Positions 7,958 to 14,678 of a stretch of DNA of 21,914 bases are shown here, in pieces. This DNA is from a virus. The DNA is taken from positions 1-21,914 of IMG/VR virus record IMGVR_UViG_3300006751_000167; one strand, given 5' to 3'. Below the pieces are notes generated by a model. That model saw nothing but the letters and a program-made list of their open reading frames with translations. It ran no database searches and was not told the origin of the DNA. Made by a program: the position numbers and the translations under genes. Position 1 is the first letter of the stretch. Each line of letters starts with the position of its first letter.

Positions 7958-8185
7958 TTACCAATCTGGATATGTCCAATCACTAAATGGTTTCTTTTTT
8001 CTTCTATCTACTATTCGTTTTATAGTGCAAATCTTACATTGATATGCATATGAAGATGGAACAGCTCCTCTATCTTTACGACTTAAATAAAATCCATCTA
8101 TCAAATCCTTTACTTCTCCACAAGTTCTACATTTTCTATCAGTAAATAATAAATGTTCTAATTCAACCTGATCATCTATATTCAT
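7958..8185 (-). CDS. Small CxxC/CxxC probable zinc-binding protein
   Basis: I do not recognise a named gene. The product has 75 residues from the ATG at 8185. It contains CRTC-type knuckles at C19/C22 and C50/C53 (KCRTCGEVKD and YQCKICTIKR), separated by 27 residues, then a basic stretch RIVDRRKKK and a Trp-containing tail. Such paired CxxC proteins are common in phages and resemble the zinc-binding part of endonuclease VII or HNH-type proteins, but no catalytic His/Asn residues are visible. I chose ATG 8185 because it forms a TAATG overlap with the gp17 stop; a GTG at 8200 would add five residues. T4 has no gene between 17 and 18. Likely a DNA- or protein-binding accessory; function unknown. 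Confidence 0.72.
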   Translation of the reverse strand: MNIDDQVELEHLLFTDRKCRTCGEVKDLIDGFYLSRKDRGAVPSSYAYQCKICTIKRIVDRRKKKPFSDWTYPDW

Positions 8186-9870
8186 TACATATAATCCCAC
8201 ATATATGATCTATCACCATACTCATCTACATTCCATTCAGTACTTTCTACTGGACTATTTTTACTCCACCTATCCCCATCATTATCAGTAAAACTATCCA
8301 TATCATCAAATCCATCTTGAATAAATCCAAATGGTGCCATATCTTGTTCTATCTGATTCCTTTGTTCTTCATATATTCTTTTACGAATATCATTATCTGA
8401 CATTTCTTTAAAATAGTCCTGTGCAACTAACCAGGCAAATATAACTAAGCACATTGCAAGATCATCATTACATCCTTCTTCTGCCTCAAATGAATTGTGC
8501 TTTTGTGCAAATGTTGTTAGTTCTGAAATAATTTCATAATCTACTGTAGTTATTTTATCATCTTCTAACATAGTTTTAAGATTAGAACAACCCAACTTCT
8601 TAACTGCTGCAGTCATTCTTACCCCAAGTTGAGTCTTCTTACCAGAAAATCCTTGCCCTACAACTTGACCATTACGTCCTCTCATAGATGCCATTAATAA
8701 ATTTTCATATTCAAGATCATACTGAAGAATACTTGCCACCTGATCTCCAATATCATTTACCTCTATTAACAAATATGCCTCATTATACCCCTTTGCAACA
8801 TCAAGAATAATATTGGGGAATAGCATAGGTTTAACTTCATTATTCCTATATTTTGCAACTACTCTATAAGGAAACTCTGTAGTATCGCAAACTATAAACG
8901 CAGAATAATCATTACCCAATCCTCTAGCAACGTCAACCGTAATTATATAATTATGTTCTGGTATTGGATCTTCGTAAATATCTAATCCAGCATTTCTAGT
9001 TTTAGGACTCTCATATACAAGATTCCTCAATTTACTAGGAGCAATTAATGTATTAACAGAACCTAGAAATTCACATTCAAACTCAATCTTAAATTGCTGT
9101 TCTGAAGTGTTGGCAATAGTCTGTCTCTTCCACTCAGCATCTCTACCTGGAACCTGTGACCAATGAACATCGGTTGGTACATATTCATTTCTACCTTTTT
9201 CACTATCATGCCAATACCTATAGAAATGATTCATCCCGTGAGGGGTTGAAACCATTATTACTTTCGTTGTCTTACCAGAAGTAATAGTAGGGTAAACAGA
9301 ACTAAAGAATGCTTCTGCGATATGATTTGGGACAAAAGCGAACTCGTCGAGGAAAAGGATATTGAACGACATGCCTCGGACAGCACTTGCAGACGTAGAA
9401 GCAGCCAGTATCTTTGATCCGTTTTCAAGTTCTAAACTCCCTTTGTTCCAGGATATTATACCCTGTTGCATCCATTTAGGTAAATTCTCATATGCAGTCT
9501 GTAATCTCCCTAATAAGTCTCTTGCAGTTGCTGCTTTGTTTGCCAGAATACCTATATTAACACTATCATTAAAAACACAATAATGTAAAAGATATGCAAC
9601 AGACGTAGTAGACTTACCAGTCTGTCTAGGCATTTTACATATATTAAATCTATTTTCGTGGAAATTATTAATTAACTTCTCTTGAAAATCATATGGTTTA
9701 AACTGAACAAGTCCCTCATCAAGAGAAACAATCTTCATATAATTGTTTGCAAAATATACAGGATCTTCTTTGCACTTTAAAAATTCACGGATATTATCTT
9801 CCGTAAATTCTATTGTAGTATTCGCTTTTTTTAAATTGGGATTGCCAAGATAAACATCATTATTATTCAT
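8185..9870 (-). CDS. 17: Terminase large subunit gp17 (packaging ATPase and nuclease)
   Basis: This is the motor that pumps DNA into the prohead and cuts the concatemer. It has 561 residues (T4 gp17 has 610). The ATPase half shows Walker A MPRQTGKST at 80-88, Walker B ILFLDE at 171-176 with the catalytic Glu at 176, and the coupling motif STPH at 208-211. The nuclease half shows the acidic residues of the RNase H-like fold: TVDVARG with D313, LLIEVND with E370, and CNDDLA with D469/D470. The last 60 residues are acidic with several Trp and Asp. An AGAGGA ribosome-binding site lies in the tail of the preceding gene, 6 nt away. No intron, intein or break is seen. Confidence 0.98.
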   Translation of the reverse strand: MNNNDVYLGNPNLKKANTTIEFTEDNIREFLKCKEDPVYFANNYMKIVSLDEGLVQFKPYDFQEKLINNFHENRFNICKMPRQTGKSTTSVAYLLHYCVFNDSVNIGILANKAATARDLLGRLQTAYENLPKWMQQGIISWNKGSLELENGSKILAASTSASAVRGMSFNILFLDEFAFVPNHIAEAFFSSVYPTITSGKTTKVIMVSTPHGMNHFYRYWHDSEKGRNEYVPTDVHWSQVPGRDAEWKRQTIANTSEQQFKIEFECEFLGSVNTLIAPSKLRNLVYESPKTRNAGLDIYEDPIPEHNYIITVDVARGLGNDYSAFIVCDTTEFPYRVVAKYRNNEVKPMLFPNIILDVAKGYNEAYLLIEVNDIGDQVASILQYDLEYENLLMASMRGRNGQVVGQGFSGKKTQLGVRMTAAVKKLGCSNLKTMLEDDKITTVDYEIISELTTFAQKHNSFEAEEGCNDDLAMCLVIFAWLVAQDYFKEMSDNDIRKRIYEEQRNQIEQDMAPFGFIQDGFDDMDSFTDNDGDRWSKNSPVESTEWNVDEYGDRSYMWDYM

Positions 9871-9876
9871 GAGAAA

Positions 9877-10443
9877 TTATCCTCTCAATACCTTATTAAT
9901 CCTCATATTTGTATCACTTCTCCAATTGGAAAGATGTTCTTTTATATCATGATGACTCTCTCCACATTTAATGCAAGGATCTTTCCCACAATCACAATCA
10001 CATTCTGTCTTCTTTTCAGAAATTTCTTGTGGCACATTTTGCTGAGATCCTCTCCATACACCTTTATTATCAATAACAGGTGAAATATGAGCAGGTCCAA
10101 TTACATCCACAATTTCCATAAATTTTGTACCATCAGAATGTTCTATAGACATTGATTCTTTAGTTATTGGCTTTTTATTTTCCACGGGTTTTTTAGTAGG
10201 TTTAGGTGGTTTAGGTTTATCTCTTTGTCCTAGAATACCAGCACTTGGTTTTGCTTTCTTAATTATAGTTTTAACTGTTTGTGGACTTTGCCTAGTGGGT
10301 TGCTTACTTTGTGCTGCCTTCTCAGCAGCTTCTCTCCTCTTTTCTTTTTGCTTGGCTGCATCAGAAGCAGCAGAAGACTTAAACTTCTTAACTGTATCTA
10401 CCTGTCTTTGACGAAGTTGTGCTCTTCTTTGCTGTATATCCAC
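9877..10443 (-). CDS. Unrecognised basic, disordered protein with Cys/His tail, between gp16 and gp17
   Basis: I do not recognise this 188-residue protein. Residues 1-50 are Arg/Lys/Gln/Ala-rich and probably helical (MDIQQRRAQLRQRQ, KQKEKRREAAEKAAQ). Residues 50-97 are Pro/Lys-rich and probably disordered (RDKPKPPKPTKKPVENKKP). Residues 98-135 look folded (GTKFMEIVDVIGPAHISPVI). A cysteine cluster CDCDCGKDPCIKC (C148, C150, C152, C157, C160) is followed by HH at 164-165 and H170, a plausible metal site. The start is a GTG, 5 nt after the gp16 stop, with no good ribosome-binding site; the next in-frame ATG is at residue 98. Lying between the two terminase genes, it is probably a DNA-packaging accessory or DNA-binding protein. 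That is inference from position and charge. Confidence 0.8.
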   Translation of the reverse strand: MDIQQRRAQLRQRQVDTVKKFKSSAASDAAKQKEKRREAAEKAAQSKQPTRQSPQTVKTIIKKAKPSAGILGQRDKPKPPKPTKKPVENKKPITKESMSIEHSDGTKFMEIVDVIGPAHISPVIDNKGVWRGSQQNVPQEISEKKTECDCDCGKDPCIKCGESHHDIKEHLSNWRSDTNMRINKVLRG

Positions 10444-10448
10444 AACAA

Positions 10449-10889
10449 TTATTCGGATTTACTATTATTATTTAGAAACCCATCTTTTAGCATCTTAGAA
10501 AGGTCAGTTGTTGATCCAACGAACATAGCATTATTAGTAACATTAGTAGGTTTATTTTTCGTCTCATCAATTTCTTTAACTTTCTTTTGAAGTTCCATCA
10601 ATTTATCAGTAGTATCTGCAACTGACTTAATAATTTGACCTGCAACTTCATATGCTCTTGGACTTGCACTTTCACCCGCAAGTTCCATAATACCATTAAG
10701 AGACTCTTGGCCCTTCTCTATTAATGAATATAAATTTGCACGAGTATAATCATAATCTTTATCTATATCACCAGTAACATTATTAAGTTGATCTTTTCTC
10801 TTAGTACAACCACCTTCTGGTGTAGTACTAACTTCAATAGAAGTACTACTAGTATTTAATGCTTTATCAATAGGATCATAATTATTCAT
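10449..10889 (-). CDS. 16: Terminase small subunit gp16
   Basis: This is the ring-forming regulator that recognises DNA for packaging and stimulates the gp17 ATPase. It has 146 residues (T4 gp16 has 164). The central part aligns by eye with T4 gp16. It has a DYDYTRANL block near 45-53 (T4: DYGVVRRNM), then SASPRAYEVAGQIIKSVADT near 74-93 (T4 has SPRHMEVFATLMGQMTTT), and NAMFVGSTTDL near 120-130 (T4 has NATVFMGSPTEL). The N-terminal 40 residues are Ser/Thr-rich and unlike T4. It starts 5 nt after the gp15 stop, with no strong ribosome-binding site, suggesting coupling. All 14 Asn codons are AAT, showing the AT-rich codon choice of this part of the window. Confidence 0.88.
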   Translation of the reverse strand: MNNYDPIDKALNTSSTSIEVSTTPEGGCTKRKDQLNNVTGDIDKDYDYTRANLYSLIEKGQESLNGIMELAGESASPRAYEVAGQIIKSVADTTDKLMELQKKVKEIDETKNKPTNVTNNAMFVGSTTDLSKMLKDGFLNNNSKSE

Positions 10890-10894
10890 AATTT

Positions 10895-11941
10895 TTAAAT
10901 ATCAGTTTGTCTTGTTGGACTATAAGATGATGAATCTGCAAAATACGATGAAGTCTCGTTAAATCCAAAACTATCATCTGGATCTACTAATACATCATCG
11001 GCAGCAGTTAATTTATTAACAGTAGAACCAGTTCCATGAATCACTGCAACAGTATTATCTATAGCTCTATCAACACCTACTGTTGTTGCATCTACTATTT
11101 GATTAACTCTCATAATCTCATCTTCAATAATAACCCTATCTTTAATAGCAAATACTCCACTATTAGCAACAACAAACGAAGATTGACTTGTGCCAAGTTC
11201 TGCTGTTAAAGTAGAAGTTCCATCAGAATCATAATCCTTACGTGCTTGTGGTGTTGCAGCATAACGTAATTCACGTCTTGACTGACCTTTATCAAGTTGT
11301 ATAGCATAATCAACTTGAACTTTCTTGATAAGACCCTCTGGACTCTCAGCAACAGGACCGAATAGATAAGTCTTAGCAGTAAAATTAAGTGTATAAATTA
11401 AAGCACGTCTTGTAGTATAATCTCCTTCATAATCATCCTCAAAAGATATACTATCTAATACAACACTAATATCTCTCTTCTCTCCAATAGAACTAACCAA
11501 ATCTACAGTTAGATTAAATGATGGTTGAAAATATGGAAGTATCTGTTCTACAATCTGTAATGCATCATCATTCAATTTAGTCATTATATTTAATTCAAAT
11601 CCCACATTATAAGGAACTGGCATAAAGACCTTTCTTAAATTAGTTCCATCAGATGCTTTATATGTTTGAGTTATACCTGCTTTCCTTGTAGGATCATATG
11701 TAACATTATTCATTTCAAATGACATTCTAGGCAACGACATTGTTGTTGCTTTGTTTAAATTAGATTGCTGATCTAATCTTGCTAAAAACTTTTGAACAGG
11801 TCCATAAGCAAGAGCAATCTTCATATCACTTACACCACTTCCAGAACTATCCTTATGGCGAACATGTATGTCGTTAAACAGTGTACCAAAAGAAATAACC
11901 GTCTTTCTTAAAATTTCGTGATAATAGTATGTGCCTAGCAT
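10895..11941 (-). CDS. 15: Tail sheath stabiliser and completion protein gp15, with C-terminal insertion
   Basis: This is the protein that caps the finished tail and forms the interface to the neck. It has 348 residues (T4 gp15 has 272). The block DDALQIVEQILPYFQPSFNL near 125-144 is nearly identical to T4 (DDMFQIVEQILPYFQPHFN). EKRDISVVLDSISFEDDYEG near 154-173 and AESPEGLIKKVQVDY near 198-212 also match. The extra length is a beta-rich module at about 241-312 (FAIKDRVIIEDEIMRVNQI, then DRAIDNT and IHGTGSTV) which resembles a stretch of the large protein at the right end of the window. Start ATG 11941 overlaps the gp14 stop as TAATG, so translation is likely coupled. Confidence 0.93.
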   Translation of the reverse strand: MLGTYYYHEILRKTVISFGTLFNDIHVRHKDSSGSGVSDMKIALAYGPVQKFLARLDQQSNLNKATTMSLPRMSFEMNNVTYDPTRKAGITQTYKASDGTNLRKVFMPVPYNVGFELNIMTKLNDDALQIVEQILPYFQPSFNLTVDLVSSIGEKRDISVVLDSISFEDDYEGDYTTRRALIYTLNFTAKTYLFGPVAESPEGLIKKVQVDYAIQLDKGQSRRELRYAATPQARKDYDSDGTSTLTAELGTSQSSFVVANSGVFAIKDRVIIEDEIMRVNQIVDATTVGVDRAIDNTVAVIHGTGSTVNKLTAADDVLVDPDDSFGFNETSSYFADSSSYSPTRQTDI

Positions 11942-13581
11942 TAGTAAGTACCAAAGGGATTAGTTTCTTTAAAATCAATAATCGAATCTGCCTCAGTTTC
12001 AAATATATCACCCTCATTATAGGGGTCATATGTATCAGTGTCATTATATATTTGTAGAGCATATTCAACATTTGAAGTAGCTCCATATGCTATAGAGGTT
12101 CCAGATACAGCAGAAGTGTTGAGAGAATCCTCACTCATAATAACTTGACTTGCGCCAATAGATAGAATTGTAACTCCTATTCCAATAACATTGTTTACAG
12201 GATTTAATTCTTGTCCAATTGCAAGTCCAGTAGTAGTAATTCCAGTAATCTTATTAGTTGTAATACCAATACTTCCTGTTGTAGTTTTAGAAGCAGTAAA
12301 ATAAGTAGAATCTAAAGATCTAATTAATTCACCATTAGTAAACATCAGAGCAGTTCCACCTACAGCAACCTGAGAAACTTTAAGAATTCTAGTGTCTCTA
12401 TCCCAAGCCTTAACTCTTGCTTCTAATCCAGAAGTCATTCCTCTAACAATATCATTAAGTGCATAATCACCGTTAGCAATAACATTTGGAGGAGTAATAG
12501 TTACTGTTGGTGCTACAGTATATCCTGCACCTGTATTTGTAATATAGAATCCAGTAAGAGCACCAGATGTTGGATGAACTGTTGCTCTAGCAGTTGCATT
12601 TATACCACCCACAGGTGCAGTCGATATTCCGACAGTAGGTGCAGTCCAATATCCAGCTCCAATTTCTGTAATATTAAATCCTAATACACCTTTAGCAGTT
12701 TGTTCAATAGAACAAGTCGCAGCAGCTCCTGCACCCGATCCACTTACAAATGATATTGTTGGTGGAGTTGTATATCCAGAACCAGGATTAGTAATTAAAA
12801 CTTCTTTTAGAGAATATAATCCAGTTCTTGTTGTTGTAATAGCAACAGCAGTAGCATTCACACCACCTGCAGGAGCAGCTGTAATGTAAACAGTAGGTGT
12901 TGAAGTATATCCATGCCCATCATTATTAAGATATAAATTGGAAATATATCCAGATGGAGTAGTGAGGTTACTAGTTGCAGTTGCTGTGACACCTGCTCCA
13001 GAAAGATTGAGTGTAGTAATAACTCCAGTCTCATCAATGACAGAATCTATTACTTCAATCGAAGTATCAATAATCTCATCCTCATATTCGAAGAGTTCAC
13101 ATTTCAATTGATAAACGTAATTCTTTCCTAACTGATAAAATGGATCTTCATGCTCAACAAACTTTACTTCAAATAACCTACTTCCTAATGGAAAGAATAT
13201 TAAATCACCTTCTCTTGGTCTAAGAGCCTGAGTTGGATCTATTTCATCATCAGGAAAAGCATCTAAAAAAGGAACAATAAAATCTTCAAACCTTTCTCTT
13301 GATACTGTTAATGTTACTTCATCTCGTAAACTCATTCCAAATTTAGTAAGTACATCACCTTGTCCACCATATCCCTCATATGTGTTTACATATGCTTCAA
13401 TTAGAAAATTATCATCAAATTTAGAAGCTGACACTTCTTCCATAATGGTGCTTTTATTCACCATTTTTCTAGGAATATAAGTTACTTCAACTCCATAGAT
13501 TTGAAGTTGTTCATTTATAAGATCTTGAACAAGCCTTTGCTCACCCTGAGTTCCCTGTAGAAAAAATGGATTTAGTGCCAT
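11941..13581 (-). CDS. 14: Neck protein gp14 with large repeat-containing insertion
   Basis: This is a head-completion protein that with gp13 closes the portal and receives the tail. It has 546 residues, about twice T4 gp14 (256). Residues 1-180 match T4: QIYGVEVTYIPRKMV, TYEGYGGQGDVLTKFGMSLR, REGDLIFFPLGSRLFEVKFV and EHEDPFYQLGKNYVYQLKCE. The last residues FKETNPFGTY match the T4 end SNPFDNDFMD. In between, residues 187-500 are inserted: four Gly-rich beta repeats, then an RGMTSGLEARV module, then a third beta module. The ends being T4-like and the centre foreign to T4 argues for domain insertion in a surface loop. It begins 5 nt after the gp13 stop. Confidence 0.93.
   Translation of the reverse strand: MALNPFFLQGTQGEQRLVQDLINEQLQIYGVEVTYIPRKMVNKSTIMEEVSASKFDDNFLIEAYVNTYEGYGGQGDVLTKFGMSLRDEVTLTVSRERFEDFIVPFLDAFPDDEIDPTQALRPREGDLIFFPLGSRLFEVKFVEHEDPFYQLGKNYVYQLKCELFEYEDEIIDTSIEVIDSVIDETGVITTLNLSGAGVTATATSNLTTPSGYISNLYLNNDGHGYTSTPTVYITAAPAGGVNATAVAITTTRTGLYSLKEVLITNPGSGYTTPPTISFVSGSGAGAAATCSIEQTAKGVLGFNITEIGAGYWTAPTVGISTAPVGGINATARATVHPTSGALTGFYITNTGAGYTVAPTVTITPPNVIANGDYALNDIVRGMTSGLEARVKAWDRDTRILKVSQVAVGGTALMFTNGELIRSLDSTYFTASKTTTGSIGITTNKITGITTTGLAIGQELNPVNNVIGIGVTILSIGASQVIMSEDSLNTSAVSGTSIAYGATSNVEYALQIYNDTDTYDPYNEGDIFETEADSIIDFKETNPFGTY
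12484..13023 (-). repeat. Four degenerate Gly-rich protein repeats inside gp14
   Basis: The region encodes four units around a G(S/A/H)GY(T/W)xxPT core, with the GY at residues 224-225, 269-270, 310-311 and 353-354, so spacing is 41-45 residues. Between cores are stretches such as APAGGVNATA and APVGGINATA. The pattern suggests a small beta-fold repeated in tandem. The repeats are clear in protein and weak in DNA. Confidence 0.8.
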
Positions 13582-13586
13582 GATCT

Positions 13587-14444
13587 CTAACCTATTAAAT
13601 CAAGTGGTGGTAACTCATACTCAAGCATCATCTTGTCTTTAATTCCTTCTATTTCTCTTTCAGCATCATCATATATTTCTCTTCCATTAAGTTCTAAACC
13701 ACCAGGAAGTTTTACTCCCTTAAATTTAATCAAATTCTGACCCCACTGACGCTTCATAAGAGCAGTGAAATATTTCTTTAAGAATGGATCATTATACACA
13801 CCAGTAAAACTATCTGGGTCTAATGCTCTCCAACAATCAAGAACAAGCATATTACCTGCACTTTCTTGTCCCCAATCAATATCCATATACAACCTATCTT
13901 GTCTTCTATTATATCTAATCTGCTTATCAGTGGTCAATAACATATCAATATCTTCTAGATATGATTTTGTCATAGAATACTGCATTAATTCAACTGAATT
14001 GAAATAATATAAGTCGTTTAAAAATAATTGATACTTAATACTAAACATTCCACCTGAAATGGTGCTAGTATCAAACTTAAAAATCTTTTCTACACCAATA
14101 ACTGATTCTGGAACTTGTAAAAAATTAGAATTTTCTTTCCAACTCATAGTTGTAGTACCATAACCAGTAATGGCAGTGGTAGTTCCAGTAGTTGTTACTT
14201 GTCCTTTTGTAGTTGTAGCTCCAGTTTGACTTGTTGCCTTTCCTCTATCAATATCATCCTGCGTTAATTCATATTTTAAATACATCCTTTCAACACCATC
14301 AAAATGACGATCTTGAAATAATTGAATAGCATCATCTACTAAATCATCAATTTGATCGTCATCTATATTGATTTCCAATACAGGTGCTCCCAGCTTCCGT
14401 AGAGAGTAATCTATTAATTGTTGTCGGGTAGCTGGTTTTGCCAT
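13587..14444 (-). CDS. 13: Neck protein gp13
   Basis: This is a head-completion protein that binds the portal and gp14. It has 285 residues (T4 gp13 has 309). Typical blocks are ATRQQLIDYSLRKLGAPVLE near 5-24, a QIDDLVDDAIQLFQDRHFDG block near 31-50, and VPESVIGVEKIFKF near 111-124. DRLYMDIDWGQESAGNMLVL and FLKKYFTALMKRQWGQNLIK follow in the second half, then LPGGLELNGREIYDDAEREI. A Thr/Gly-rich stretch of about 30 residues (71-100) sits between the N-terminal helical part and the beta part. The start is 1 nt after the stop of the 74-aa gene. gp13, gp14 and gp15 are consecutive, as in T4. Confidence 0.94.
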   Translation of the reverse strand: MAKPATRQQLIDYSLRKLGAPVLEINIDDDQIDDLVDDAIQLFQDRHFDGVERMYLKYELTQDDIDRGKATSQTGATTTKGQVTTTGTTTAITGYGTTTMSWKENSNFLQVPESVIGVEKIFKFDTSTISGGMFSIKYQLFLNDLYYFNSVELMQYSMTKSYLEDIDMLLTTDKQIRYNRRQDRLYMDIDWGQESAGNMLVLDCWRALDPDSFTGVYNDPFLKKYFTALMKRQWGQNLIKFKGVKLPGGLELNGREIYDDAEREIEGIKDKMMLEYELPPLDLIG

Positions 14445-14445
14445 G

Positions 14446-14670
14446 TTATTCTTTATCTATCTTGGATTTGGATTTCGATTGCAAAAGTTCGTATTTGTTT
14501 TGCAACTCCATCGTATTTGCAAGGAGCATTTCCTTTTCTTCTTCATGATCTTGAAGTAAGGTTTGAACCTTTGCCTCTAATAGAACATTTTGATTTTGTA
14601 ATGATGCTAATCTCTGATTATAAATTTTAACCAAAACATTAACATCAACATCACTTTGAGGACTAGTCAT
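14446..14670 (-). CDS. Small coiled-coil protein before gp13
   Basis: I do not recognise a family. The 74-residue product is almost entirely a predicted helix with Leu/Val/Ile spaced in heptads from about residue 12 to 65 (VLVKIYNQRLASLQNQNVLL, LQDHEEEKEMLLANTMELQN) and a charged Lys/Ser tail. No Cys and no membrane segment are present. In T4 the gene just before 13 is wac, the coiled-coil whisker protein fibritin, but this product is far shorter and lacks a visible foldon. It starts 8 nt after the stop of the fibre-like gene and ends 1 nt before gp13, so it belongs to the same unit. It may be a neck or whisker component or an assembly helper. Confidence 0.78.
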   Translation of the reverse strand: MTSPQSDVDVNVLVKIYNQRLASLQNQNVLLEAKVQTLLQDHEEEKEMLLANTMELQNKYELLQSKSKSKIDKE

Positions 14671-14678
14671 AAATTAAA

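Noticed and set aside
7934-7965. Imperfect stem ATTGG/CCAAT with an inner ACTG/CAGT stem after the CxxC gene
   Set aside because: Interrupted by an unequal internal loop and not followed by T residues; not convincing as a terminator without folding and conservation evidence.
8185-8200. GTG at 8200 as start of the CxxC gene
   Set aside because: The ATG at 8185 overlaps the gp17 stop as TAATG, the same arrangement used at three other junctions here, and needs no long overlap with gp17.
10468-10475. CTAAATAA late-promoter-like string 24 nt before the 188-aa gene
   Set aside because: It is coding sequence for Leu-Asn-Asn at the end of gp16 in a very AT-rich stretch; a chance match is likely and the genes appear translationally coupled.
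11874-12086. 70-codon minus-strand frame across the gp14/gp15 junction
   Set aside because: It overlaps two well-supported genes in another frame and encodes a biased Leu/Ile/Met/Lys mixture with no features.
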